DNA of 64,000 bases from contig NZ_SSNX01000006.1 of assembly GCF_004801415.1 (NCBI RefSeq), positions 62,001-126,000 on the forward strand. Direction: 5' to 3'. Source of the DNA: Deinococcus sp. KSM4-11 (GTDB lineage Bacteria; Deinococcota; Deinococci; Deinococcales; Deinococcaceae). The notes beneath the pieces were generated by a model. It did no database searches and was not told the origin of the DNA. It worked only from the letters and a program-made list of their open reading frames with translations. Made by a program: the position numbers and the translations under genes. Shown piece after piece: positions 34,407 to 43,320 of the stretch (its first letter is position 1; each line of letters begins with the position of its first letter).

Positions 34407-34451
34407 ATGCCGATCTCCTGTCGCCTTCATTCCCAGAGTACGACCCGGTGA
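34407..34451 (+). CDS. Possible 14-residue leader peptide, coupled to deacetylase gene
   Basis: An ATG at 34407 has an excellent ribosome site (AAAGGAG) and encodes MPISCRLHSQSTTR. Its TGA overlaps the GTG start of the deacetylase (GTGA), which itself lacks a ribosome site. The arrangement suggests that ribosomes finishing the leader restart on the deacetylase. It could also be a chance frame, but it explains how the next gene is translated. Confidence 0.45.
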   Translation: MPISCRLHSQSTTR

Positions 34452-35254
34452 CGCCGCACCTCATCGTCCGCGGTGACGATATGGGACTCACCCACTCAAG
34501 TACGGCCGCAGCGCTGGAGTGCATGCAGTTCGGAATCCAGACCTGTACGGAAGTGCTCGTCCTGGGCCCCTGGTTCGTAGAGGCCGCGATGGCCCTCCAG
34601 GTTCACCCTCAGCTCGATGTCGGTCTGCACCTCGCGCTGACCTGTGAATGGGACACCCTCCGGTGGCGTCCCCTCACCAGTTGCTCCAGCCTTCGTGGAC
34701 TGCACGGGGAACTGCCCCAGTTCATCACGCCCCACTCCGCCTACCCGGGACAGTCCCTCAAAGAACGGGCCTGGCAGCTCGATGACATCGAGGCGGAATT
34801 CCGCGCCCAGATCGAGTGGGGCCTCAGCCTCATTCCCCAGGCGTCACACCTGTCCTTTCACATGTTGTGCCAACAACTCGACCCACGGGTCGAAGCGCTG
34901 ACGACGATACTCGGCCGCGAGTATGGGCTGGCGATTCCAGAACACGAACGCGACCTGCAGATCGTGTCGTACAGCGGCGCGCACCGTACCGCCGAGGAGA
35001 AGCGGCTGGGCTTCATCGACATGCTGCGCTGCCTAGCCCCAGGGCAGACCAGCCTCTTTATCGATCACCCCGACCAGGCCTCGGACGAGCTCGGTGCCAT
35101 CGCCCACATCGGCTACGACTGGGTGGCGCTGGATCGTACCGGCGTCCGGCAGTTGTTTCTCGACGCGGACGTCAAAGGCGCCATCGAGCAACTCGGTATT
35201 CAACTTCGGCCGACCACAACCCTCCAGGCAGCACCTACGGGGACACGCGGATGA
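34448..35254 (+). CDS. ChbG/YdjC-family carbohydrate deacetylase
   Basis: The 268-residue protein resembles YdjC/ChbG/HpnK deacetylases, which remove acetyl groups from N-acetylated sugars with a metal. The N-terminal LIVRGDDMGLT (residues 5-15) gives the catalytic Asp pair, DVGLHLALT (about 57-65) a metal His, and SFHMLCQQLDPR (about 136) another. GTG 34448 places the motif exactly where the family has it. It lies at the head of an operon with an oligopeptide-type transporter and two esterases, so its substrate is probably imported and acylated. Confidence 0.8.
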   Translation: MTPHLIVRGDDMGLTHSSTAAALECMQFGIQTCTEVLVLGPWFVEAAMALQVHPQLDVGLHLALTCEWDTLRWRPLTSCSSLRGLHGELPQFITPHSAYPGQSLKERAWQLDDIEAEFRAQIEWGLSLIPQASHLSFHMLCQQLDPRVEALTTILGREYGLAIPEHERDLQIVSYSGAHRTAEEKRLGFIDMLRCLAPGQTSLFIDHPDQASDELGAIAHIGYDWVALDRTGVRQLFLDADVKGAIEQLGIQLRPTTTLQAAPTGTRG

Positions 35255-35364
35255 ATCCGGGCGTCCGGCGCGTCACCCCCTTGCTCAGGGCGCCCCGATC
35301 CAGCCAATCCAGTACTCACGTTTTACGCCGCTCCACACTCACGACGCACTCCATGGAGGATCAC

Positions 35365-36912
35365 ATGACGTCACCCAAGGGCACCACCCGCGTTCTGGCA
35401 TCGTCGGCACTCTGTGTCTCACTGCTGCTCAGCGGTTCCCCGGCCGTAGCCGCCACCCCTCCCGGCGGCACCCTCACCATCGCCGTGGGCAGCGGGCCCA
35501 CCACGCTCGATCCGTCCACTGGGGAGGCAGCCAACGAAGCCTTCTTCACCATTGCCTACGACTCCCTGATCTCGTTTGGCCCCGACGGCACGTACCAGCC
35601 CGGGCTCGCCACGTCATGGAAGTGGATCGGCAGCGACTTCAAGACCATTGAGTTCCAGCTGCGCAAAGGCGTGAAGTTCAGCGACGGCTCCTCCTTCGAC
35701 GCCAAAGCTGTCAAGGGCTGGCTCGACCTGCAAATGAAGAACAAATCGCCAGTCGCCAACAACCTTGGTACGAAGGCTGTGCAGGTCACCAGTCCGTATA
35801 CCGTCCGGCTCACCATGGCGGACGCCAACCCACTGGCCCTGCTGTTCCTGTCCCGTTCCTGGCTGTCCGGAGTCATTCCCTGTCCGAAGGCTGCCGCCAA
35901 CCCTGCACTCCTCAAAACCGCGACCTGTGGTGCCGGTCCGTACGTCCTTGATCCCAAGCAGACGGTGACGGGTGACACGTACACCTACGTGGCCAATCCG
36001 AACTACTGGAATCCTGCCCGGGTGCAGTGGCGGAAGGTGATCCTGAAGGTCATCGCCAACCCGCAAGCTGCCCTCGATGCTGTCCGCGCCGGCCAGGTAC
36101 AGGTGACCGGCCCCGCCCAACCGTCCCTGCTCCCGTCGGCGCTCGCGGCCGGTCTCAAAAGCGTCGGTGTTCCGCTCAACGTCGCCAGCCTCGATGTCCT
36201 CGACAAGGGGGGTACCCTCGTTCCCGCCCTCAAGGACGTCCGGGTTCGCCAGGCCCTCAACTACGCGGTGGATCGCCAGGCGCTCTCGGCGGCGCTGGGT
36301 GGGGGCCAGGGTGGTCCGGTGTCGACACAGTTCCTTCAGGGTTCCGACGGCTTCGACGCGTCTCTCAATTCCTATTACACCTACGACGTCGCCAAGGCCA
36401 AGCAACTGCTTGCGGATGCAGGTTACCCGCAAGGGTTCGAACTCACGATCCTGTCCACACCACTCGCTGGCCTCGACACCATGGCCCAGGCGGTGGCCGG
36501 GTACTGGCAGGCCATCGGCGTGAAGGCCAAACTCGACACCAAGCCTGCCGTGGCGGACTTTTTTGCCGGTCTGACCTCTGGCAAGTACCCCGTCTCGGTC
36601 GCGGGGCTCGGCGCGACGACCCCAACCCTGGTTGCCTGGAACTGTTGCTTCCGCCCAGGCGCAGTCTGGACGCCGGACAAGACAGCCGTTCCCGAACTGG
36701 AAGCGCTGATCCGCAAACTTCGCGCGACCGACCCGACCAAGACGGCACCGGTGGCGAAGCAGATCAACAGCTACCTGACGAAGAATGCCTGGTATGTGCC
36801 CGTCTACAGCAACAACCTGAACTACGTGTACGACCCGAAGAAGGTCATCATGCCCACACCCTCGGGAGCGCAACCCGTCGTCAACCTGGTCGACATCAAA
36901 CCCGTCCAGTAA
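35365..36912 (+). CDS. Oligopeptide-type ABC transporter substrate-binding protein (family 5)
   Basis: The 515-residue protein has a signal peptide (cleavage near PAVAA, about residue 30) and the family 5 pattern: TLDPSTGEAANEAFFTIAYDSLISFGPDG, WKWIGSDFKTIEFQLRKGVKFSDGSSFDAKAVK, PYVL, NPNYWNP, VRQALNYAVDR and ADAGYPQGFELTI. Family members bind peptides, nickel or oligosaccharides. GGAGG lies before ATG 35365; an ATG at 35353 is in frame but lacks a site. It pairs with the permease and ATPase genes at 37979-41957. Confidence 0.9.
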   Translation: MTSPKGTTRVLASSALCVSLLLSGSPAVAATPPGGTLTIAVGSGPTTLDPSTGEAANEAFFTIAYDSLISFGPDGTYQPGLATSWKWIGSDFKTIEFQLRKGVKFSDGSSFDAKAVKGWLDLQMKNKSPVANNLGTKAVQVTSPYTVRLTMADANPLALLFLSRSWLSGVIPCPKAAANPALLKTATCGAGPYVLDPKQTVTGDTYTYVANPNYWNPARVQWRKVILKVIANPQAALDAVRAGQVQVTGPAQPSLLPSALAAGLKSVGVPLNVASLDVLDKGGTLVPALKDVRVRQALNYAVDRQALSAALGGGQGGPVSTQFLQGSDGFDASLNSYYTYDVAKAKQLLADAGYPQGFELTILSTPLAGLDTMAQAVAGYWQAIGVKAKLDTKPAVADFFAGLTSGKYPVSVAGLGATTPTLVAWNCCFRPGAVWTPDKTAVPELEALIRKLRATDPTKTAPVAKQINSYLTKNAWYVPVYSNNLNYVYDPKKVIMPTPSGAQPVVNLVDIKPVQ

Positions 36913-36972
36913 CTGTCACCGCTGAGCGCCTGCCCGGATTGCCGCCTATCCAACCCTGACCAAGGAGTGTTC

Positions 36973-37962
36973 ATGCCTGTCGATCCTTTCCTTCAACCCC
37001 TTCTCGAACACCTGCCCGTCAACACGGAACCCACGGACTTTGCCGCCTGGCGCGCCGCGTCGAACCACCAGGGTGATGTGCTGTTCACGACCCTGGGAGA
37101 ACCCGGCCCAGCCATCCGTGAACGTCAGGCCTTCACGGTTCCTGTCGACGGGGGAACCATTGAGGTCTACGTCTATCAGCCGCTCGAAGCTGGCCCGCAC
37201 CCCATGCATCTGTTCCTGCACGGCGGTGGGTGGATGCTCGGTACCATCCACGGCCAGTTCAACGATGCAACGTGCCGGGAACGCTGCGCTGGCGCGCAGT
37301 GCGTCGTCGTCGCTGTGGAGTACCGCAAGGCGCCCGAGCACAAGTATCCCACTGGCCTGAACGACTGCCACGCCGCGCTGCTCTGGGCGGTTGCGCACGC
37401 CGAAAAACTGGGCATCAACCCGGATCTCATCACCATTGGTGGATCGTCCGCCGGCGCGAACCTCGCAGCGGCGCTCACCCTCAAGCTCCGGGATGAGGGT
37501 GGCCCCCGCGTGGCCTTCCAGGTTCTGGAAGTTCCAGCCCTCGACCTGACCCTGACGACCTCGACGCATCCCGAGCTCGACCAGGGGTACGGTCTGACCC
37601 GCCCCGAAATGGAACTGTGCCGCCGCGCCTACCTCGAGCACCTGGATCAAGCCGGCGAGCCCTACGTCTCACCCCTCAAGGCCGCTGATCTGTCCGGGCT
37701 TCCTCCGGCGCACATCATGATCTCTGAGTTCGATCCACTCCGCGATGATGGCGCCGTGTACGCCGAACGCCTCGCGCAGGCCGGTGTGCCGGTCACCCTG
37801 ACGCTGGGCGAGGGGCACATCCATGGGTCGTCCGCGTTCACCCAGGCCATGGCTTCGGCGCGTGCGTGGCGGGAGGAGCTGATCGCTACCCTACGCGCCG
37901 CCCACGGCATTCCCGACACGGCTGTCGCTGCCACGCGCGTCACAGCGCTGCTTCAGCCCTGA
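36973..37962 (+). CDS. Alpha/beta hydrolase, HSL-family esterase (copy 1)
   Basis: The 329-residue esterase has the HSL oxyanion motif HGGGW, nucleophile S159 in GGSSAGAN, the acid Asp in SEFDPLRDDG and the His in GHIHGSSAF. The family hydrolyses short-chain esters. AAGGAG precedes ATG 36973; an in-frame GTG at 36967 overlaps that site. It lies between the binding protein and permease genes and has a close paralog at 42033; both begin PVDPFLQ. No signal peptide, so it acts in the cytoplasm, presumably on the imported compound. Confidence 0.87.
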   Translation: MPVDPFLQPLLEHLPVNTEPTDFAAWRAASNHQGDVLFTTLGEPGPAIRERQAFTVPVDGGTIEVYVYQPLEAGPHPMHLFLHGGGWMLGTIHGQFNDATCRERCAGAQCVVVAVEYRKAPEHKYPTGLNDCHAALLWAVAHAEKLGINPDLITIGGSSAGANLAAALTLKLRDEGGPRVAFQVLEVPALDLTLTTSTHPELDQGYGLTRPEMELCRRAYLEHLDQAGEPYVSPLKAADLSGLPPAHIMISEFDPLRDDGAVYAERLAQAGVPVTLTLGEGHIHGSSAFTQAMASARAWREELIATLRAAHGIPDTAVAATRVTALLQP

Positions 37963-37978
37963 GTCCAAAGGAAGGATC

Positions 37979-38917
37979 ATGCTGAGAATCCTCGGCCACC
38001 GTCTGCTGCTGTCTGTGCCACTGCTGCTGTTCGTGACGGCCTTGACGTTCTTCCTGGTGTCCCTGACGCCCGGTGACCCGGCCGTCGTGATCCTGGGACA
38101 GAACCGCGCGCCCGAGGAGTACCAGCGCTTGCGTGAACAGCTCGGGCTGCTCGAACCCGTTCCTGTTCAGTACGCCAGGTGGGTCACCACGCTCGCCCAC
38201 GGCAGCCTGGGCGTGTCGATCTTCAACAGTGAGTCTGTCGTGGCGAAACTCAACTCGCGGCTCGGCGTCACCCTGTCTCTGGTGACCATCACGGCCCTGG
38301 TGGCGAGTGTGCTTGGCGTCGCCCTTGGCATCGCGAGCGCCCTCCGTCGCGGCGTACTCGCACGCACCGTGGACGTGATCTCCATGCTCGGCATCGTGCT
38401 GCCGAGTTTCTGGATCGCCCTGATCCTCGTCGCCGTCTTCGCCGTGCGCCTGCGCTGGCTGCCCGCCATCGGGTATGTCCATCCCACAACCTCGCCCGGC
38501 GGCTGGCTGCGCAGCCTGGTGTTGCCTGTAGCGGTGCTCGCCGGCCCAGCCATCGGCCTGATCGCCCAGCAGACCCGCAACGCCATGCTCGACGTCCTGG
38601 AGCGGCCCTTCATCCGCACCCTGCGGGCTGGCGGCGTCCAGCCCCTGTCGCTGATCTACCGGCACGCGCTGCGCAACGCCGGCATCCCTATCCTCACGGT
38701 GATCGGCCTGGTCTTCATTGGCCTGCTGGGCGGCACCATCATCGCCGAGAATGTGTTCGCCCTGCCCGGCCTGGGCGGACTCGCGGTCGAGGCCACCGGC
38801 CGGCACGACCTTCCGGTGATTCAGGGCATCGTCCTGTACTTCACCGTCATCGTCGTTGCGGTCAACCTGCTCGTCGACCTGCTCTACGCCTGGCTCAATC
38901 CAAGGATCCGTGTGTGA
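37979..38917 (+). CDS. Oligopeptide-type ABC transporter permease (DppB type)
   Basis: The 312-residue protein has six membrane segments, the N-terminal RLLLSVPLLLFVTALTFFLVSLTPGDPA typical of DppB/OppB, and the EAA-type loop FIRTLRAGGVQPLSLIYRHALRNAGIPILT. GGAAGG precedes ATG 37979. Its stop overlaps the next start (TGATG). Confidence 0.9.
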   Translation: MLRILGHRLLLSVPLLLFVTALTFFLVSLTPGDPAVVILGQNRAPEEYQRLREQLGLLEPVPVQYARWVTTLAHGSLGVSIFNSESVVAKLNSRLGVTLSLVTITALVASVLGVALGIASALRRGVLARTVDVISMLGIVLPSFWIALILVAVFAVRLRWLPAIGYVHPTTSPGGWLRSLVLPVAVLAGPAIGLIAQQTRNAMLDVLERPFIRTLRAGGVQPLSLIYRHALRNAGIPILTVIGLVFIGLLGGTIIAENVFALPGLGGLAVEATGRHDLPVIQGIVLYFTVIVVAVNLLVDLLYAWLNPRIRV

Positions 38918-40890
38918 TGACCGCCGCCATGACCGTCCGCCCGCCCCGGTGGCCCCTGTTGCGCGCCCTGCTCCGGCAACCGGCCGCCGTCGTCACCCTT
39001 GCGTTTCTCGCCCTGATCATCCTCGCGTCGCTCTTCGCGCGGCAGCTCGCCCCATACACTCCGGACGACTTCGACCTTCCGGCGCGCCTCAGCGGGCCTA
39101 CCGCCCGGCACCTGCTCGGCGCCGACGAACTCGGCCGGGACATGCTCAGCCGCCTGCTGTACGGCGGCACCAAAGCCCTGGTCGGGATCATCGAGGCGGT
39201 CTTGACAGCGGTGCTGATCGCAGTGCCCATCGGCATCCTCGCAGGGTACGTAGGAGGCGCGTTTGACCGCGCCGTGTCCTTCGTGACCGACCTCATCCTC
39301 GCTATTCCCGCCATTATCCTGGTTCTCGTCGTCCTCACCGTGTTCCCCGCCAATCTGCACGCGGCCATGATTGCCCTTGGTGTGCTCGTCGCGCCGGGCT
39401 TCGCCCGCATCATCCGCGGCATCACGTTGCCCCTTAAGGAGGCGGACTTCGTGGCCGCCGCCCGGGTCGCGGGCGTGTCCGAGGGAACGATCATGGTGCG
39501 CCATATCCTGCCCGGCGTGACCCGCACGGCGATCGTGCAGGCCTCCTTCGTTGCCGCCAACGCCCTGCTGTTCGCGGTGGCGCTGGGCTTCCTGGGGCTG
39601 ACGGCCACGCCCGGGGAAGCCGAGTGGGGCCAGATCGTCGCGGCGGCGGCGCAGCAGATCAGCACACAGCCCTGGCTGCTGGTGCCGTCCGGCGGCCTGA
39701 TTGCGTTGATGGCGTTGGCACTGATGCTGCTCGGCAACGCGTTGCGGGACGCCACGGCGGACATTGGGGGCGACGCAGCACCGGCACGTCCAGCCACCGA
39801 CGCGTCCATCACGCTCGCCACCGACACGGTGGAGCCGGCCCGCCCAATTCAACCGGAGACGTTGCTGTCCGTCCGGGATCTCACGGTGGTGTTCGGGGGC
39901 CGTGGGGCAGACACGGTCATCGTCGACCGGGTCAGTTTCGATGTTCATGCTGGAGAGACGGTGGGCCTCGTCGGGGAATCCGGCGCCGGCAAGAGCGTCA
40001 CTGCCCTTGCGGTGCTGCGCCTGCTGGCCAGGGATGGCCGCATCACGGGCGGTCAAGTCGTCTTCGAGGGTCAGGACATCACCCGCCTCGACGACCGTAC
40101 GTTCGACACCCTGCGGGGGCGTGCGCTCGGCCTGATCTCCCAGGAGCCCCTCTCCAGCCTCGATCCGGCCTTCACCATCGGCAGCCAGCTCGGCGAACTC
40201 GTGCAGTTCCACGACAGAGTCGGTGGCGCAAAGAACCGTGAGCGCTGCCTGGAACTGCTGCGTCAGGTACAGCTGCGCCAGCCTGAACGCGTGCTGCAGT
40301 CCTACCCGCACGAACTGTCCGGTGGCATGGCGCAGCGCGTGGCGATCGCCCTGGCACTCGCCGGCCGGCCCCGCCTCCTCATCGCGGACGAACCCACCAC
40401 CGCGCTCGACGTGACCGTCCAGAAGGAAATCCTCACGCTGCTGCGCGACCTCCAGCGGGACACCGGCATGGCCGTCTTGATCGTCACGCACAACTTGGGC
40501 GTGGTGGCCGACCTCTGCGACCGCGTGATCGTGCTGTATGCCGGGCAGGTCTTCGAGGACGCGGGGGTGTACGAGCTGTTCGACCGGCCACTGAACCCCT
40601 ATACCCTGGGCTTGCTCGGTGCGAACCCGGCGCACGCCCAACCGGGACAGCCCCTCACCGTCATTCCCGGACGCGTCCCGCCACCGGGATCCTGGCCCAC
40701 CCACTGCCGCTTCGCGCCACGCTGCGCCTTCGCCGCGCCCGAATGCCTCACCAGCCCCATTGCTCTTGCTGAACCAGTAGACGCGCATTACAGCCGCTGT
40801 GTCCGCATCGACGACCTGTTCCTGAACCCACAGCATCCTCCCCAGTTCACGTCGACCGCCGCGGGCGCGGGGCAGCAGGAGGCGTCATGA
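38917..40890 (+). CDS. Fused ABC transporter permease-ATPase (DppC-DppD fusion)
   Basis: The 657-residue protein joins two components that are normally separate. Residues about 1-285 form a DppC/OppC permease (LLGADELGRDMLSRLLYGG, EAA loop VAAARVAGVSEGTIMVRHILPG). Residues about 315-640 form a DppD/OppD ATPase with Walker A GESGAGKS, signature LSGGMAQR, Walker B LLIADEPTT and the C-terminal Cys cluster (HCRFAPRCAFAAPEC) of this subfamily. A linker of about 30 Pro/Ala-rich residues connects them. ATG 38917 (or GTG 38914) overlaps the DppB stop. Such fusions are known in some oligopeptide systems but are uncommon. Confidence 0.9.
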   Translation: MTAAMTVRPPRWPLLRALLRQPAAVVTLAFLALIILASLFARQLAPYTPDDFDLPARLSGPTARHLLGADELGRDMLSRLLYGGTKALVGIIEAVLTAVLIAVPIGILAGYVGGAFDRAVSFVTDLILAIPAIILVLVVLTVFPANLHAAMIALGVLVAPGFARIIRGITLPLKEADFVAAARVAGVSEGTIMVRHILPGVTRTAIVQASFVAANALLFAVALGFLGLTATPGEAEWGQIVAAAAQQISTQPWLLVPSGGLIALMALALMLLGNALRDATADIGGDAAPARPATDASITLATDTVEPARPIQPETLLSVRDLTVVFGGRGADTVIVDRVSFDVHAGETVGLVGESGAGKSVTALAVLRLLARDGRITGGQVVFEGQDITRLDDRTFDTLRGRALGLISQEPLSSLDPAFTIGSQLGELVQFHDRVGGAKNRERCLELLRQVQLRQPERVLQSYPHELSGGMAQRVAIALALAGRPRLLIADEPTTALDVTVQKEILTLLRDLQRDTGMAVLIVTHNLGVVADLCDRVIVLYAGQVFEDAGVYELFDRPLNPYTLGLLGANPAHAQPGQPLTVIPGRVPPPGSWPTHCRFAPRCAFAAPECLTSPIALAEPVDAHYSRCVRIDDLFLNPQHPPQFTSTAAGAGQQEAS

Positions 40891-41957
40891 CGTTGTCCGA
40901 ATCCAAGGGTGCGCCTTTGCTGCCCGCTTCACGCCCGGCGGCGCCGCTGCTGGACATCCGCGATCTCGAGGTGCACTACCGCCGTCGCCGCGGTGATCCC
41001 GTCCTCCGGGCCTCCGACCGCGTCAGCCTCGAGGTGTCCTCCGGTGAGACCGTCGGCGTGGTCGGGGAATCCGGCTCCGGCAAGTCCACGGTCGCCAAGG
41101 CCGCCCTGGGCCTCGCACCCGTTCACGCGGGGCAGATTCACCTCGCCGGCCGGGACATCACGCGACTCGGCCCACGGGGCCGACGTGACCTCAGTCGGAT
41201 CATGCAGGTGGTCTTCCAGGATCCCAACGCCTCGCTCAATCCTTACCTCACCGTCGGGCGATCCCTCGCCGAGCCCCTGGAGGTGCACGGCGTGCGGCCC
41301 GGCCCGGAGCTGCGCCAGCGCGTCGCGGACGCGCTCGAACGGGTCGGCCTGTCGCCTGAAGCGGCGGGGCGCTTTCCCGCCCAGTTCTCCGGCGGGCAGA
41401 AGCAGCGCCTCGCCATCGCCCGCGCCCTGATCGTCGATCCGCAGCTCGTGATCTGTGACGAGGCCGTCAGCGCCCTCGACCTGTCCATCCAGGCGCAGAT
41501 CCTCAACCTGCTCGTCGAGCAGCAACGCGGCCGGCAGCTCAGTTACCTGTTCATCAGCCACGACATCGAGGTTGTGCGGTACATCTCCGACCGGATCTAC
41601 GTGATGTACCTCGGTCAGGTGATGGAGACCGGCGCGGCGAGCGCCGTGACGGGGCGGCCTGCGCATCCGTACACGCAGGAACTCCTGGACTCCGCGCCGG
41701 TCGCCGACCCCCGGGTGCAGCGGCGCCGCAACGCTGCAGAGGCCGCCCGCAAGGCCCTGCGGCCCGTGGCGAGTACCACGGCTGTCACGCACCCCACGGG
41801 GGGGTGCCCCTTTGCGCCGCGCTGCACGTATGCCATCGAGGTCTGCCGGGCCGAGAGCCCGCCGCTCGTGGCCACCGATGCCGGTGGCCTGACCGCCTGC
41901 CACCGCTACCCGGAATGGCAGACCCTGCACGCTCAGGGTGGGGGAGCCACCGTATGA
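40887..41957 (+). CDS. Oligopeptide-type ABC transporter ATPase (DppF type)
   Basis: The 356-residue ATPase shows Walker A GESGSGKST, Q-loop VFQDPNASLNP, signature FSGGQKQRLAIARAL, Walker B LVICDEAVSALD, switch His in ISHDIEVV and the C-terminal GGCPFAPRCTYAIEVC cluster of the DppF/OppF group. It would pair with the ATPase half of the fusion protein. ATGA overlap with the fusion gene at 40887. Confidence 0.92.
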   Translation: MTLSESKGAPLLPASRPAAPLLDIRDLEVHYRRRRGDPVLRASDRVSLEVSSGETVGVVGESGSGKSTVAKAALGLAPVHAGQIHLAGRDITRLGPRGRRDLSRIMQVVFQDPNASLNPYLTVGRSLAEPLEVHGVRPGPELRQRVADALERVGLSPEAAGRFPAQFSGGQKQRLAIARALIVDPQLVICDEAVSALDLSIQAQILNLLVEQQRGRQLSYLFISHDIEVVRYISDRIYVMYLGQVMETGAASAVTGRPAHPYTQELLDSAPVADPRVQRRRNAAEAARKALRPVASTTAVTHPTGGCPFAPRCTYAIEVCRAESPPLVATDAGGLTACHRYPEWQTLHAQGGGATV

Positions 41958-42032
41958 ACGCCATCTTTTCCATCCAATCCAGGCCCCCACGTCTCCCCGC
42001 TTCGGATCCCTTGCCTTACGAAGGAGCGTCCT

Positions 42033-43004
42033 GTGCCTGTTGATCCCTTTCTACAAGCCTTTTTGTCCACCTTCCCGCCTTCGCCAGAAGTCATCGAGGA
42101 CTACGACGCGTACCGCGCGGCAAGTGAAGCTGGTGCCGAGGTTCTCGCCGATCAGGTGATCAACCCTGGCCCGGAGGTCATGAGCCGCCGCGCAGTGTCC
42201 CTTCCCGTGGCTGGCGGGACGATCGACCTACTCGTCTATGTTCCGTTCACGCTTGGGCCGCATGCGGCCCATCTGTTCCTGCACGGCGGGGGCTGGATGG
42301 CCGGAACCATCCATCAGAAATTCATTGACGCCGTCTGCCGGGAACGGTGCGTCGGTGCGGACTGTGTGGTGGTGGCCGTGAATTACCGGAAGGCACCGGA
42401 GCACAAGTTCCCCATTCCGCTGAACGACTGCGCTGCCGCGCTGGACTGGGTGGTGGCGAACGCGAGTGAACTGAACATCAATTCGAGCTGCATCACCATC
42501 AGCGGTCAGTCTGCCGGAGCGAACCTCGCGGCAGCGCTCACCCTGAAGACCAGGGATGAAGGTGGCCCTCGCCTGGCGTTCCAGGTTCTGGAAGTTCCCC
42601 CGACAGACCTGACAAAGGGGCACCTGCGCTACGAGTGCGCTTCAGGCTACGGCCTGTCCCTGAAGGATGCCGAACTCTGCGTGGGCGCGTACCTCCGGTC
42701 GCCGGAAGATGCAAGCAACCCGTATGCGTCGCCCTTGCTGGCCCCTGACCTGTCTGGCCTACCGCCCGCCCTGATTCTCACTTCCGAGTACGACATCCTC
42801 CGAGACGACGGGGAAGCATACGCGACGCGTCTGAAGGCGGAGGGCGTGCCTGTGACCTACGCCATGTACGAAGGGCACATCCACGGTTCGAGCGCCTTCA
42901 CCAAAGTCATTGCGTCCGCGCATGCGTGGCAGGGGCAGGTCATCGCGGCCCTCCTGGCCGTCCATCAGGGTTGCCAGGTGGTGCAGGTTCCTATTGGATC
43001 CTGA
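42033..43004 (+). CDS. Alpha/beta hydrolase, HSL-family esterase (copy 2)
   Basis: The 323-residue esterase is a paralog of the one at 36973, with about half of residues identical by eye. It has HGGGWMAGTIH, nucleophile Ser in SGQSAGAN, Asp in SEYDILRDDG and His in GHIHGSSAF. GTG 42033 is preceded by GAAGGAG. It is the last gene of the operon. The two copies on either side of the transporter genes suggest that two ester positions or two acyl types are processed. Confidence 0.87.
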   Translation: MPVDPFLQAFLSTFPPSPEVIEDYDAYRAASEAGAEVLADQVINPGPEVMSRRAVSLPVAGGTIDLLVYVPFTLGPHAAHLFLHGGGWMAGTIHQKFIDAVCRERCVGADCVVVAVNYRKAPEHKFPIPLNDCAAALDWVVANASELNINSSCITISGQSAGANLAAALTLKTRDEGGPRLAFQVLEVPPTDLTKGHLRYECASGYGLSLKDAELCVGAYLRSPEDASNPYASPLLAPDLSGLPPALILTSEYDILRDDGEAYATRLKAEGVPVTYAMYEGHIHGSSAFTKVIASAHAWQGQVIAALLAVHQGCQVVQVPIGS

Positions 43005-43060
43005 GGCTTCTGATGCCCAGGGTGCGCGGCCGGTCGGCGGCGGTTTGGCGCAATGAGGAT

Positions 43061-43267
43061 TCAGGCCTGCAGCCCGCCCAGTCGCCCTAGTATCACCATT
43101 TCCATGTCGCCTGCTGTGACCGTGATCCCCACTTGGTCACCCGGCTGCACCTCCGGCGGCAGACTGGCCAGCTGCCACACCTCGACACTCGTGTCCGGCA
43201 GTTCCACCTCGGCCGCGTGATCCTCAACCGACAGCACCGTGACGATCTCCATTTCCCCGTCCTGCAT
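43061..43267 (-). CDS. Small DUF3006-like protein
   Basis: The 68-residue protein (MQDGEMEIVTVLSVEDHAAEV at its start, PGDQVGITVTAG in the second half) is all beta-strand in appearance and resembles the DUF3006 group of short, acidic proteins of unknown function. CTGAGGG precedes ATG 43267. It stands between the esterase operon and dnaE2, on the same strand as dnaE2, whose gene ends 53 bases upstream of its start. Function unknown. Confidence 0.6.
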   Translation of the reverse strand: MQDGEMEIVTVLSVEDHAAEVELPDTSVEVWQLASLPPEVQPGDQVGITVTAGDMEMVILGRLGGLQA

Positions 43268-43320
43268 GCCCTCAGGATGGCAGGGCTATCCACGCGCCGC
43301 CTTCACTCCCCGCTCACGCC

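Noticed and set aside
34257..34451. 64-codon frame ending at the deacetylase start.
   Set aside because: Only its last 14 codons have a ribosome site and start; the upstream part crosses the LysR promoter region and has no protein-like character.
38884..40836. 650-codon open frame antisense to the permease-ATPase fusion.
   Set aside because: His/Gly/Arg-rich composition without any motif; explained by GC-rich third positions of the true gene.
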